A stretch of DNA of 64,000 nucleotides, taken from contig JAMYFF010000005.1 of assembly GCA_024128875.1 (NCBI GenBank), forward strand, positions 124,001-188,000, in the 5' to 3' direction. Each line of letters starts with the position of its first letter. Positions within the stretch are counted from its first letter, which is position 1. Position numbers and translations under genes: made by a program. The DNA comes from Salinilacustrithrix flava. Lineage in GTDB: Bacteria; Actinomycetota; Acidimicrobiia; Acidimicrobiales; Salinilacustritrichaceae. The notes beneath the pieces are model-generated. The model saw only the letters and a list, made by a program, of their open reading frames with translations. It did no database searches and had not been told where the DNA came from. Of the stretch, positions 54,508 through 63,975 are shown one piece after another.

Positions 54508-55146
54508 ATGGCCATGGTGGTGATGGTGCTGGCGCTCGTCGCGGTCGCGGTCGTGGCCGGCCTCTCCCTCCTCCGGGGCCGGCATCGTTCGCACACCTCG
54601 GCGCTGATCCACGTGGACGACCTGGCGGTCGGTGCCGGGCCGGCCGTGTGCGCCATCACCGGCGAGCCGACCGACCACTGGGTGCGGGTGTCATCGAGCG
54701 AGGGCGGGTTCCAGGGGTGGTGGATGATCCTGGTGCTGTTCGGCCCGGTCGGCTGGATCGCGCTGGTGGTGCTGGCGGCGATGGCCCGTCGACCGAACCG
54801 GGTGTCCGGCGTGCTGCCCATCTCCGCCGAGGCGCTCGACCGCTACAACGCCGCGGTGGCGACGTCGCAGCGAGCCATCATCGCCGCGGGTCTCGCCATG
54901 GTGGCCTGGATCGGGGCGGTCGTCTGGGACGGCGGCGGCATCGGAACCCCGGCGATCGTGGCGGTCAGCGCGCTCGTCGGCGTGGGCGTGGTGGTGTGGC
55001 TCGGGGCGAGCATCGCGGCGCCGTTCCGCTGGATCGACCTGGAGCTGGACGGCTCCGGCCGCTGGGTCACGGTCACCCGCGCCCACCCCGAGTACGCCGC
55101 CGCGCTCATGCGCCACAACGCCAGCGTCCACGTTCGCCGCTCGTGA
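54508..55146 (+). CDS. Membrane protein of unknown function
   Basis: A 212-residue protein with an N-terminal helix ([19 protein letters not shown]) and further segments [38 protein letters not shown] and [19 protein letters not shown]. Soluble parts contain [20 protein letters not shown] and a C-terminal [20 protein letters not shown] do not recognise a family. ATG 54514 is an equally possible start. Divergent from fumC. Confidence 0.7.
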   Translation: MAMVVMVLALVAVAVVAGLSLLRGRHRSHTSALIHVDDLAVGAGPAVCAITGEPTDHWVRVSSSEGGFQGWWMILVLFGPVGWIALVVLAAMARRPNRVSGVLPISAEALDRYNAAVATSQRAIIAAGLAMVAWIGAVVWDGGGIGTPAIVAVSALVGVGVVVWLGASIAAPFRWIDLELDGSGRWVTVTRAHPEYAAALMRHNASVHVRRS

Positions 55147-55222
55147 CCGGCGCTCCTGGCCGGGACCGGGATCGGCCGGTGCCTTACGGTGCGGCCGTGG
55201 CCCCCTCCCCCGTCCCGTTCCC

Positions 55223-55669
55223 ATGAGCCGCCTCGACGAGGTCGCCGAGCAGGACGGGTGGCGGTGCTGGCTCTGCGACGAGCCGGTGGACCCCGACATG
55301 TCGGTGAACGACGCCCGGGGCCCGAGCATCGACCTGCGCACGACCAAGGCGAAGGCGAAGAAGAAGGGCGTCGGCGGTCAGGAGCGCCTGGCCCACCGGG
55401 GCTGCAACACCGGCAAGGGCGCCAAGGACCCGGTGGTGCCGTGGCCCGAGCACCTCTTCGTCGTGGATCCGGCCGTCATCCTCACCGCGGTCGAGCGCCT
55501 GGAGCGCAAGGGTGGCCGGGAGGTCATGGCCCGCTGTCCCACCGCCGAGGATGCTGACGCCGCCGCCGAGTGGCTGGCCGACCGGATCGGACGCCTGGCA
55601 CCGAACCTGGGCGCCACCACCGAGGTGGACGAGGGCGGCGGCCAGTACCTCGTGTCGCTCCGAGCCTGA
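55223..55669 (+). CDS. Zinc-binding HNH-like protein of unknown function
   Basis: A 148-residue protein starting MSRLDEVAEQDGWRCWLCDE. CWLC near residue 15 and AHRGCNTGKG near 58 look like the metal-binding ends of an HNH/McrA-type finger. The central His-Asn catalytic pattern is not clear, so nuclease activity is doubtful. The lysine-rich stretch TKAKAKKKG could bind nucleic acid. The C-terminal half (CPTAEDADAAAEWLADRIG) looks like a separate small domain. Confidence 0.65.
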   Translation: MSRLDEVAEQDGWRCWLCDEPVDPDMSVNDARGPSIDLRTTKAKAKKKGVGGQERLAHRGCNTGKGAKDPVVPWPEHLFVVDPAVILTAVERLERKGGREVMARCPTAEDADAAAEWLADRIGRLAPNLGATTEVDEGGGQYLVSLRA

Positions 55670-55712
55670 CCAGGCGCTACACCGGCACTGCCAGTTCCCC
55701 CCCGAGGGTGGA

Positions 55713-56666
55713 TCAGGTGGGCTCGCGGATGGCGATGGGGGCCGGGGGCGCCGCACGCTCCGGCCGGGACGCGAAGTAGGCGCCGACGACCACGAGCACC
55801 ACGCCGACGACGGCGATGATGCCGACGCGGTCGTCGCGCACCAGCACCCCGAGGACCATGGCCACGACCGGGATCAGGTACGTGGCCATCGACGCCCGCG
55901 TCGAGCCCACCGATCCGACGAGCGTGGCCATGATCACGAAGGCGATGCCCGTGCCGACGGCACCGATGAAGGCCACTGACAGCGCCGGGCCGAGCTCGAA
56001 CGACGACCCCGGGATCGACCACAGGCCGAACGGCGCGGTCCACAGCGTGGCCAAGGCGAGCATCCGGGCCATCACGGCCAGCGATCCGTAGCGGCGCTGG
56101 AGCGGGGCGGCGATGTTGATGGCGAAGCCGTAGCAGACGGTGGCGCCGAGGGCCATGAGCACACCGATCCACGCGTTGTCCCCCTCCCCGAGCTGGTCCA
56201 ACGACACCGCCATCGTGCCGGCGAGGCCGACGACGAGGCCGGCGGCCTGCGTCGGACCGGGCTGCGTGCGCAGGAGCACGCCGGCGACCAGGGCGGCGAA
56301 GATCGGCATGGAGCCGTTGAGCATGCCGGTGACCGCGGAGGAGATGTGCTGCTCGGCCAACGGGAACAGCGTGAAGGGGATGCCGACCCACAGCAGCGAC
56401 AGCAGCACCATGCGGAAGCGGTCCTCGGGGTCGAGCCGGGTGCGGGCCTTGGGCACCACGTTGAGCACGGCGGCACCCAACGCCACACGACCCCAGGTGA
56501 TGAGCCCGGGCTCGACCGAGTCCAGCGCGATGGCGATGAACATGAACGACGAACCCCAGATCAGGGCGATGCTGACGAACAGGCCCCAGTCGGCCACCGA
56601 GAACGCCCCGGGGTTCAGGCTGGCGGTGGCCTCCAGCGCGCGGGCCCGGACGGGCCTGCTGGTCAA
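55713..56666 (-). CDS. EamA/DMT-superfamily transporter
   Basis: A 317-residue inner-membrane transporter, probably an exporter of metabolites or amino acids. About ten hydrophobic segments are visible in two EamA repeats, the first starting LFVSIALIWGSSFMFIAIAL and the second around LMALGATVCYGFAINIAAPL. The best start is a TTG that overlaps the mscS-like stop (TTGA). A later GTG near FSVADW is possible. Translational coupling to the channel gene suggests a shared operon. Confidence 0.85.
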   Translation of the reverse strand: MTSRPVRARALEATASLNPGAFSVADWGLFVSIALIWGSSFMFIAIALDSVEPGLITWGRVALGAAVLNVVPKARTRLDPEDRFRMVLLSLLWVGIPFTLFPLAEQHISSAVTGMLNGSMPIFAALVAGVLLRTQPGPTQAAGLVVGLAGTMAVSLDQLGEGDNAWIGVLMALGATVCYGFAINIAAPLQRRYGSLAVMARMLALATLWTAPFGLWSIPGSSFELGPALSVAFIGAVGTGIAFVIMATLVGSVGSTRASMATYLIPVVAMVLGVLVRDDRVGIIAVVGVVLVVVGAYFASRPERAAPPAPIAIREPT

Positions 56667-57751
56667 GCGCTCGGGGCGCCGGCCTCGTCGCCGGCGCCCT
56701 CCGAGCCGTCCTCGAGGGGGCCGCCGTCGCTGTCGGTGGAGGAACCCGCTTCGCGCCGCACCCACATGACCTGCTGGGGGAAGGGGATCTCGATGCCCTC
56801 CTCGTCGAAGCGGTCCTTGATGCGGCGGTTCAGCTCGCGGCTCACCGCCCACTGGCGACCGGGCTGGGTCTTGACGACCAGGCGGATGGCGATGCCGCTG
56901 GCACCGAGGGTCTGGATGCCCCAGATCTCGGGCTCCTCGAGGATGTCGACGCGCCAGGTGTCCTCGCGCCACAGCTCGTCGGCGACCTCCTTCACGACCT
57001 GCTCGGCCTTGCCGAGGTCCGTGGAGTAGGCGACCTCCACGTCGAGCAGGGCACGCGCCCACTGCTGGGACATGTTGCCGACCCGACGGATCTCGCCGTT
57101 CGGCACGTGCCAGACCGTGCCGTCGACCCCTCGCAGCTTGGTGGTGCGCAGGTTCACGACCTCGACGGTGCCGATGGCCTCGCCCACGTCGATGACGTCG
57201 CCCACGCCGTACTGGTCCTCGGCCAGCATGAACAGGCCGGAGAGGAAGTCCTTCACCAGTGACTGGGCACCGAAGCCGAGGGCGACGCCCACGATGCCGG
57301 CGCCGGCGATGAGCGGCGCCAGGTTGATGCCGACCTCGGCCAGGGCGGTGATGACGGCGATCGAGTAGATGACGATGCTCGCCGTGCTCTTCAGGACCAG
57401 GCCGATGGTCTGGGCCCGGGAGGCGGCCCGCAGCGGTTGCACGGCGATGGTGGACTGCAGCGGCCTCGGCGTGTACTTGCGCAGCCGGCTGCGAGCCTCT
57501 TGGCCTTCCTCGTCGGTCATGTTCGCCACGAAGGAGCCGATGGACTTGCGCACCAGGCGGTTCACGACCCACGCGATCACGAAGATGATCAGGATCCGGA
57601 GCGGCACGGTGGCGAGCCAGTCGGCCACCCGGGCGAGGAGGTCGTTCTCGGTCCACGTGTAGACGTTGCGGCACACGAGGCCGGCCTCTTCGGCGGTCTC
57701 GACCTCGCACGCGATCCGGATCTCTTCGGGGGTCACCTGGAAGAGGGTCAC
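56663..57751 (-). CDS. MscS-family mechanosensitive ion channel
   Basis: A 362-residue small-conductance channel relieving hypo-osmotic stress. Membrane helices are at about 46-64 (VPLRILIIFVIAWVVNRLV), about 123-145 and the pore helix LIAGAGIVGVALGFGAQSLV. The cytoplasmic beta domain starts FLSGLFMLAEDQYGVGD, then VRTTKLR-like NLRTTKLRGVDGTVWHVPNG. The tail is acidic. GTG 57751 is chosen; GTG 57760 is equally possible. Divergent from the HerA-like gene, 67 bp away. Confidence 0.88.
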   Translation of the reverse strand: MTLFQVTPEEIRIACEVETAEEAGLVCRNVYTWTENDLLARVADWLATVPLRILIIFVIAWVVNRLVRKSIGSFVANMTDEEGQEARSRLRKYTPRPLQSTIAVQPLRAASRAQTIGLVLKSTASIVIYSIAVITALAEVGINLAPLIAGAGIVGVALGFGAQSLVKDFLSGLFMLAEDQYGVGDVIDVGEAIGTVEVVNLRTTKLRGVDGTVWHVPNGEIRRVGNMSQQWARALLDVEVAYSTDLGKAEQVVKEVADELWREDTWRVDILEEPEIWGIQTLGASGIAIRLVVKTQPGRQWAVSRELNRRIKDRFDEEGIEIPFPQQVMWVRREAGSSTDSDGGPLEDGSEGAGDEAGAPSA

Positions 57752-57818
57752 GGCGCGCACCGTAGCGACGGGCCCTGACAGCGACACACCCATCTCCGGC
57801 CACCGGTAGGTTCCCGCC

Positions 57819-60179
57819 ATGGAGGCCGAGCTGACCCTGGGCGAGACGATCGACCCCGCCGAGCACGAGCGCACCGGCACGCCCCTGTCCATCGACGCAT
57901 CGGACCTGACGACCCACGGCGTGATCGTCGGCATGACCGGCTCGGGCAAGACCGGGCTCGGCGTGGTGCTGCTCGAGGAGGCGCTGCGGGCCGGCATCCC
58001 CACCCTCGTCCTCGATCCCAAGGGCGACATGACCAACCTCGCCCTGCGCTTCCCCGGCCTGTCCACCGAGGAGTTCGCGCCATGGGTCGCGCCCGGCGCG
58101 GATGCCGCGGCGACGGCGACGACGTGGCGGGAGGGCCTGGCGGGCTGGGGCCTCGACGGCACCCACGTCGCCGAGCTCGAGGGGCGCAGCGACGTCACCG
58201 TCTACACGCCGGGATCGACGGCCGGGGTCGCAATGGACCTGGTCGGGTCCCTGTCCGCGCCCCCGGGAGCAGACGAGGAAGCCCGGGCCGACGAGATCGA
58301 CGGCCTGGTCAGCGGCTTGCTGTCGATGGTGGGCATCGACGCCGACCCGCTCTCGTCCCGGGAGCACATCCTGCTCTCGAACCTGGTGCAGCGGGCGTGG
58401 TCGACCGGGGAGGACCTCGACCTCGGCCAGCTGGTCCACCAGGTGCAGGACCCGCCCATCCGCAAGCTCGGCGTGCTCGACCTCGACTCCTTCTACCCGC
58501 CCGACGACCGCACGGCGCTCGCCATGCAGCTCAACGGGTTGCTCGCGTCCCCGTCCTTCGCTGCCTGGTCCCAGGGTGTGCCCATCGACATCGGCTCGAT
58601 GCTGTCGACCGAGGACGGCCGGGCCGCGTGCTCGGTCATCTACCTCGCGCACCTGTCCGAGGAGGAGCGCCAGTTCGTCGTCACGCTGGTCCTGTCCAAG
58701 CTCGTCACCTGGATGCGCGGCCAGTCGGGCACGCCGGACCTCCGGGCCCTCGTCTACATGGACGAGGTCTTCGGCTACGTGCCACCGTCGGCCGCCCCGC
58801 CGGCGAAGAAGCCCATCCTCACCATCCTCAAGCAGGCCCGGGCGTTCGGTGTCGGCATGGTGCTCTCCACCCAGAACCCGGTCGACCTCGACTACAAGGC
58901 CATCTCGAACGCCGGTACCTGGATGATCGGCCGGCTCCAGACCGAGCGCGACGTGGACCGCCTGCGCGACGGCCTGCAGGCGGCATCCGGGTCCGTCGAC
59001 GTCGAGCAGCTGCGGGCCACGATCGCCGGGCTCGGCAAACGGGAGTTCGTCCTCCACTCGACCAAGGCGTCGGCCCCCTCGGTCTTCACCACCCGTTGGG
59101 CCCTCGACTACCTGGCCGGGCCGCTCACCAAGGACCAGGTCGGCGCCCTCCCGGGCCAGGCCGCCACCGCACCGGCGTCGGCGGCGACGACCACGTCCAC
59201 GGCCAGCGCCACGCCCGTCGAGCAGCGGGCGGTGGAGGTCGGCGAGGACGAGACCCCGGTGCCGCCGGCGGTCGCCGACGGCGTGCCCGTCCGTTGGGTC
59301 GACCCCGCCGCGCCGTGGCTCCCGGAGGTCGGCGGCGATCCGACCTCCCCCCGCCACCGTGCCGGGCTGGCCGTCCGGATCAACCTGCTGTTCGACGAGA
59401 CCAAGGCCGACCTGCGCCACACCGAGGAGTTCGAGTGCGTCCTCGTCGGGCTCGGCGAGCACCTGGACCCCGCCGAGCTCGTCACCGTCGACTACGACGA
59501 CCGGGACCTGCGCGAGACCGCCCCCACGCCGGCCGTCTACGAGCTGCCGGCGGCGCCGATCGGCACGTCGACCTGGTTCCGGGATGCCCGGAAGGCGGTG
59601 GTCGACCACCTCCACGCCGAGCGCACGGTCACCGTGCTGCGCAACGCCGAGCTGAAGCTGTGGTCCCGGCCCGGCGAGTCGGCGGAGGACTTCGCCGTCC
59701 GCTGCCGGGCCGCGGGCGAGGAGGCCGCCGAGGCCGACGCCGCGAAGGTCCGGGCCAAGCTCGAGCGACGCATGGGCACCATCCGCAAGGCCATCGACCG
59801 GGAGCAGACCCGGGTCGCCGAGCTCGAGGCCCGCGCCGGCGACGCCAAGCAGCACGAGCTGATCTCCGCCGCCGGCGACCTGCTCGGCTCCTTCCTCGGC
59901 GGGCGTCGCTCGGCCCGCTCGATCGTGTCCAAGGTGAAGGGCGTCTCGTCCCGCCGGAAGCAGACCTCGGCGGCCGGGCAGCGCCTCGAGACCGCCCTCG
60001 CCGGCGTCGAGGCCAAGACGGTGGAGCTGGCCGACCTGGAGGCCGAGCTGGTCGACGAGCTCGCCGAGATCGAGGCTGGGTGGGCCGACGTCGCCGATCA
60101 GGTCGAGGAGGTCGAGGTCGGGCTGGAGAAGAACGACATCGACGTCCGCCAGCTGGCGCTGATCTGGGTCCCCACCTGA
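57819..60179 (+). CDS. HerA/FtsK-like ATPase with C-terminal coiled coil
   Basis: A 786-residue P-loop ATPase. Walker A GMTGSGKTGLG is near residue 38 and LVLDPKGDMTNLAL follows. The Walker B-like strand LRALVYMDEVFGYVPP and VLSTQNPVDLDYKAISN place it with HerA/VirB4-type hexameric motors (DUF853-like). Residues about 600-786 form long charged helices with coiled-coil character around a Gly/Arg-rich hinge (GSFLGGRRSARS). Function in DNA processing is plausible, but no nuclease partner (NurA) is adjacent. It is the first of two nucleic-acid ATPase genes in a row. Confidence 0.8.
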   Translation: MEAELTLGETIDPAEHERTGTPLSIDASDLTTHGVIVGMTGSGKTGLGVVLLEEALRAGIPTLVLDPKGDMTNLALRFPGLSTEEFAPWVAPGADAAATATTWREGLAGWGLDGTHVAELEGRSDVTVYTPGSTAGVAMDLVGSLSAPPGADEEARADEIDGLVSGLLSMVGIDADPLSSREHILLSNLVQRAWSTGEDLDLGQLVHQVQDPPIRKLGVLDLDSFYPPDDRTALAMQLNGLLASPSFAAWSQGVPIDIGSMLSTEDGRAACSVIYLAHLSEEERQFVVTLVLSKLVTWMRGQSGTPDLRALVYMDEVFGYVPPSAAPPAKKPILTILKQARAFGVGMVLSTQNPVDLDYKAISNAGTWMIGRLQTERDVDRLRDGLQAASGSVDVEQLRATIAGLGKREFVLHSTKASAPSVFTTRWALDYLAGPLTKDQVGALPGQAATAPASAATTTSTASATPVEQRAVEVGEDETPVPPAVADGVPVRWVDPAAPWLPEVGGDPTSPRHRAGLAVRINLLFDETKADLRHTEEFECVLVGLGEHLDPAELVTVDYDDRDLRETAPTPAVYELPAAPIGTSTWFRDARKAVVDHLHAERTVTVLRNAELKLWSRPGESAEDFAVRCRAAGEEAAEADAAKVRAKLERRMGTIRKAIDREQTRVAELEARAGDAKQHELISAAGDLLGSFLGGRRSARSIVSKVKGVSSRRKQTSAAGQRLETALAGVEAKTVELADLEAELVDELAEIEAGWADVADQVEEVEVGLEKNDIDVRQLALIWVPT

Positions 60180-60235
60180 CGATCTGCTCAGGTCTCATCG
60201 CGTTGCTGTCGGTGGGCGTCGTTAGGTTCGCCTCC

Positions 60236-62338
60236 GTGGCCCTCACCGCTCCCCCACGCCCCACGACCGCCGAGGTCGAGGCCGAGCTGACCGAGCACGT
60301 CCGCGCCCTCGCCGGACCCGACGCCGTGCCCCGGCCCGAGCAGGTCGCCGCCGTGCAGGCCGTGGTGGCCGACGGCCGGCGCACGCTGCTGGTGGCCCGC
60401 ACCGGGTTCGGCAAGTCGGCCGTGTACTTCTCCGCCACCCGCATGCTGCGCGACCGCGGGTGGGGGCCCACCGTCGTGGTGTCGCCGCTGCTCGCCCTCA
60501 TGCGAGACCAGGTCGCTGCCGCCCAGCGGCTCGGCCTCGTCGCCGAGACGATCAACTCGTCCAACACCGACGAGTGGGACCGCATCGAGGCTGCCATCAC
60601 GTCGGACGCCGTGGACCTCCTGCTGATCTCCCCGGAGCGGCTGGCCAACCAGGGCTTCCGAGAGCGGGTCTTCCACCTGCTGCTCGAGCAGCCGATGGCG
60701 CTCGTGTGCGACGAGGCCCACTGCATCTCGGACTGGGGCCACGACTTCCGCCCCGACTACCTGCGCCTGCGCCACCTGCTCGACGAGCTCCCGTCGTGGA
60801 CGCCGGTGCTGGCCACCACCGCCACCGCCAACCAGCGGGTCACCGACGACGTCGCCTCCCAGCTCGGGTCGGACGCGCTCGTGCTGCGCACCACGCTGGA
60901 TCGCGAAGCCCTGCACCTCTCGGTGGTCGACCTGCCCGACGACGCCCACCGCCTGGCCTGGGTGTCCGAGCACCTTGACGAGCTGCCCGGTTCCGGCATC
61001 GTCTACTGCCTCACCCAGGAGCAGGCCGGCCAGACCGCCGAGTGGCTGCGGCTGCGGGGCCACGCGTGCGAGGCCTACACCGGCGGCACCGAACCCGAGC
61101 AGCGCCTCGTGCTGGAGGAGCAGCTCCGGGCCAACGAGCTGAAGGCACTGGTCGCGACGTCTGCGCTCGGCATGGGCTTCGACAAGGGCGACCTGGCGTT
61201 CTGCGTCCACCTCGGCCTACCACCGACGCCGGTGGCCTACTACCAGCAGATCGGCCGCGCCGGCCGTGCCCTCCAGCGAGCCGAGGTCGTCGCCCTCCCC
61301 CGCCCGACCGAGGACGCCGCCGTGTGGCGTTGGTTCGAGCAGGTGAGCCTGCCGCCGGAGTCCACCTGCGACGAGGTGCTCCTGCAGCTCTCGTCGTCCC
61401 GACCCACATCGGTGCCCACGCTCGAGTCCGTCGTGAACCTCGGACGCAGCCGGCTGCAAACGCTGCTCAAGATCCTCGAGGTCGACGGCGCGATACGGGC
61501 GGTGAAGGGCGGCTACCTGCTCGCCGACGAGGGCTGGACCTACGACCGCGACAAGGCCGAGCGGCTCCGCCGGCTCCGGCGGGAGGAGTCCGAGCAGATG
61601 CTGGCCTTCGCCGACCGTCCCGGCTGCCGGCTGCGGTTCCTGCGCGAAGCGCTCGACGACGCCGAGGCCGAGGACTGCGGCCGCTGCGACCGCTGCCTCG
61701 GCACCGTCCGCACCACCGACCTCGACCCGGAGCTGGTCGCCGAGGCCGGGCGGCACCTGCGTGCCGGCGACGTCGGCATCGAGCCCCGCCGCCAGTGGCC
61801 GACCGGGCTCGACGAGCCCAAGGGCCGCATCAAGCCCGACGCCCAGGCCCGGTGGGGTCGGGCGCTGTGCCGGGTGGGCGACGGCGGCTGGGGGCCGATG
61901 ATCGACGAGGTCCTCACCGGGGATCGCCTGCTCCACGAGGACATGGTCCGGGCCGTCGCCGGCGTGCTGAAGCGCTGGGACTGGGAGCAGCGACCGGGCT
62001 GGATCTGCCCGGTGCCGTCCCGTCGGCGCCAGGGCCTCATCGACCGGCTGTGCTCGGGCCTCGGCCAGCTCGGCAAGCTGCCCGTCCACCCGGCCCTGGT
62101 CCGCATCGAGGACGGCGGCTTCCAGGCCGACCAGGCCAACTCCGCCCACCAGGTCGCCAACGTGTGGGGGCGCTTCACCGTGGACCCCGACCAGCTGCCC
62201 GAGGGCGGCCTGCTCGACGGTCCGGTGCTGCTGGTGGACGACGAGTGCGATTCCCGCTGGACATTGACGGTGGCGGCCCACCTGCTGCGGGAGGCCGGCA
62301 GCGGCCCGGTGCTGCCGCTGGTGCTGCGCAGCCGCTGA
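60236..62338 (+). CDS. recQ: RecQ-type helicase with C-terminal phosphoribosyltransferase-like domain
   Basis: A 700-residue SF2 helicase. Walker A is ARTGFGKSAVYF, the DEAH box is LVCDEAHCISDWGHDFRPDY, then TATANQRVTDDV and QIGRAGRALQ. The RecQ zinc site is CRLRFLREALDD with CGRCDRCLG. After about residue 500 the chain continues into a region unlike HRDC: ICPVPSRRRQGLIDRL and GPVLLVDDECDSRWTLTVAA, which match the ComF/PRTase layout with a PRPP-loop-like VLLVDD. A RecQ-PRTase fusion is uncommon and its purpose unknown. GTG 60236 begins the conserved part, 57 bp after the HerA-like stop. Confidence 0.88.
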   Translation: MALTAPPRPTTAEVEAELTEHVRALAGPDAVPRPEQVAAVQAVVADGRRTLLVARTGFGKSAVYFSATRMLRDRGWGPTVVVSPLLALMRDQVAAAQRLGLVAETINSSNTDEWDRIEAAITSDAVDLLLISPERLANQGFRERVFHLLLEQPMALVCDEAHCISDWGHDFRPDYLRLRHLLDELPSWTPVLATTATANQRVTDDVASQLGSDALVLRTTLDREALHLSVVDLPDDAHRLAWVSEHLDELPGSGIVYCLTQEQAGQTAEWLRLRGHACEAYTGGTEPEQRLVLEEQLRANELKALVATSALGMGFDKGDLAFCVHLGLPPTPVAYYQQIGRAGRALQRAEVVALPRPTEDAAVWRWFEQVSLPPESTCDEVLLQLSSSRPTSVPTLESVVNLGRSRLQTLLKILEVDGAIRAVKGGYLLADEGWTYDRDKAERLRRLRREESEQMLAFADRPGCRLRFLREALDDAEAEDCGRCDRCLGTVRTTDLDPELVAEAGRHLRAGDVGIEPRRQWPTGLDEPKGRIKPDAQARWGRALCRVGDGGWGPMIDEVLTGDRLLHEDMVRAVAGVLKRWDWEQRPGWICPVPSRRRQGLIDRLCSGLGQLGKLPVHPALVRIEDGGFQADQANSAHQVANVWGRFTVDPDQLPEGGLLDGPVLLVDDECDSRWTLTVAAHLLREAGSGPVLPLVLRSR

Positions 62339-62361
62339 GCCCCGGCCATACGGTGCGCACC

Positions 62362-63087
62362 GTGGATCTCGACTTCGGGGACGCGCTCCGCGCCCACCTC
62401 AGCACCAACCTGGGACGGCACGACCGCCTCGGCTTCGACCTCGGCGAGCGGCGTCACGCCGCCGTGGCAGTGGTCGTGGTGGACAGCGACGCCGACCTCC
62501 ACGGGGTCGACGACGAGCGCATCGACGCAACGCTGCTCGCCGACATCCCCGGGGCCGAGGACATGGCGCTCACCGGCAGCGTGGCCGGCACCGCCGGCGG
62601 GCCGGCGGTGCTGCTCACCCGACGAGCCAGCCGGATGCGGGCCCACGCCGGGCAGTGGGCACTCCCCGGCGGCCGCCTCGACGCCGGCGAGACACCGATC
62701 GACGCCGCCCGTCGGGAGCTGCAGGAGGAGCTCGCCCTCGACCTGTCCGACTCCGCGGTGCTGGGCGTCCTCGACGACTACCCGACCCGGTCGGGCTACG
62801 TCATCACGCCGGTCGTGCTCTGGGGTGGCGCCGACCCGGCGATGGAGCCGCAGCCCGACGAGGTCGCCTCCGTCCACCGGATCGCGTTCCGCGAGCTGTG
62901 CCGTCCGGACTCGCCCCGGTTCGTCACCATCCCCGAATCGGAGCGCCCGGTGGTCCAGGTGCCCATCGGGGGCGACCTCATCCACGCCCCCACCGGCGCG
63001 GTGCTCCTGCAGTTCCGACGGGTGGCGATCGAAGGGGTCCACGAGCGGGTCGACGGCTACGAGCAGCCGGTGTTCGCCTGGCAGTGA
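62362..63087 (+). CDS. Nudix hydrolase (CoA-pyrophosphatase-like)
   Basis: A 241-residue Nudix protein. The Nudix box reads GGRLDAGETPIDAARRELQE followed by EL, with the metal-binding Glu residues intact. The upstream TRRASRMRAHAGQWALPGG resembles the CoA-pyrophosphatase (NudL/CoAse) motif. It may trim CoA or other nucleoside diphosphate derivatives. GTG 62362 is chosen; GTG 62353 is possible. It follows the helicase gene by 23 bp. Confidence 0.85.
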   Translation: MDLDFGDALRAHLSTNLGRHDRLGFDLGERRHAAVAVVVVDSDADLHGVDDERIDATLLADIPGAEDMALTGSVAGTAGGPAVLLTRRASRMRAHAGQWALPGGRLDAGETPIDAARRELQEELALDLSDSAVLGVLDDYPTRSGYVITPVVLWGGADPAMEPQPDEVASVHRIAFRELCRPDSPRFVTIPESERPVVQVPIGGDLIHAPTGAVLLQFRRVAIEGVHERVDGYEQPVFAWQ

Positions 63088-63152
63088 CGGGCCGGCTGGT
63101 CGACGAGGCCCGGCCATCGACGCCGGACCCACGGCGTGCGATGATCCCGCGC

Positions 63153-63962
63153 ATGGCGACGGTCGCGGAGCACTACGGGCGCTCGGGCGCCCTCGCCAAG
63201 GTCCAGGCGGGGCTCGATCGCATCGCCCCCGACGGCGGGGCGGTCTCCCTCGAGCAGCTCGCCGGGTTCGACCACTTCCACACCGGCGGCCTGCTGGCCA
63301 CCGAGCGCATGGCCGCGCTGCTGGCACCGACAGCCGACGACCTCGTGCTCGACGCAGGTGCGGGGCTGGGCGGACCGGCCCGGCTGCTGGCCGACCGGTA
63401 CGGGTGCCGGGTCATCGGGATCGACCTCACGGAGGAGTTCGTCGAGGTCGGGCGCCTGCTGAACCGCCGGACCGGCCTGGAGAACCTCGTCGACCTGCGT
63501 GTCGGCGACATCACCCGGATCGACCTGCCGGACGCGTCCGTCGACCACGTCCTCACCCAGCACGTGGCGATGAACATCGCCGACCGGGCCGGCCTCTACC
63601 GCGAGCTCCGTCGTGTCCTGGAGCCCGGCGGCCGCCTCGCCCTCTTCGACGTCGTCGCCGGCGACGGTGGCTCGCTGCTCCTGCCCGTCCCGTGGGCGAC
63701 CGAACCGCACCAGAGCCACCTCGTCACCGCCGACGAGCTCCGCACGCTGCTGCGTGGCAGCGGCTTCACCATCGACGTCGACGAGGACCCGACGCCGGTC
63801 ATGCTGCCGATGATGCGCCAGATGCTGGCGGCGCCGTCACCCGACACGCCGCTGTCCACCGCGATGTTCATCGACGACCTGCAGACCAAGGGACCTCGCT
63901 ACCTGCAGAACCTGGCGGAGGGCCGGACCGGGCTCGCGCTGATGGCCTGCACCGCCACCTGA
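63153..63962 (+). CDS. SAM-dependent methyltransferase (class I)
   Basis: A 269-residue Rossmann methyltransferase. It has motif I LVLDAGAGLGGPARLLA, motif II CRVIGIDLTEEFVEVG, LRVGDITRIDLPDASVD and LEPGGRLALFDVV. The N-terminal FDHFHTGGLLATERMA and the broad build resemble sarcosine/dimethylglycine or ubiquinone/sterol-type methyltransferases. The acceptor is unknown. ATG 63153 is preferred; ATG 63141 gives four more residues. Confidence 0.88.
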   Translation: MATVAEHYGRSGALAKVQAGLDRIAPDGGAVSLEQLAGFDHFHTGGLLATERMAALLAPTADDLVLDAGAGLGGPARLLADRYGCRVIGIDLTEEFVEVGRLLNRRTGLENLVDLRVGDITRIDLPDASVDHVLTQHVAMNIADRAGLYRELRRVLEPGGRLALFDVVAGDGGSLLLPVPWATEPHQSHLVTADELRTLLRGSGFTIDVDEDPTPVMLPMMRQMLAAPSPDTPLSTAMFIDDLQTKGPRYLQNLAEGRTGLALMACTAT

Positions 63963-63975
63963 GCGGTGCTCGGCG

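Noticed and set aside
56667..59855. Upstream continuation of the EamA transporter frame to a 1380-residue protein
   Set aside because: It is antisense to the HerA-like gene and out of frame with mscS; the coupling TTGA at 56666 is a better start.
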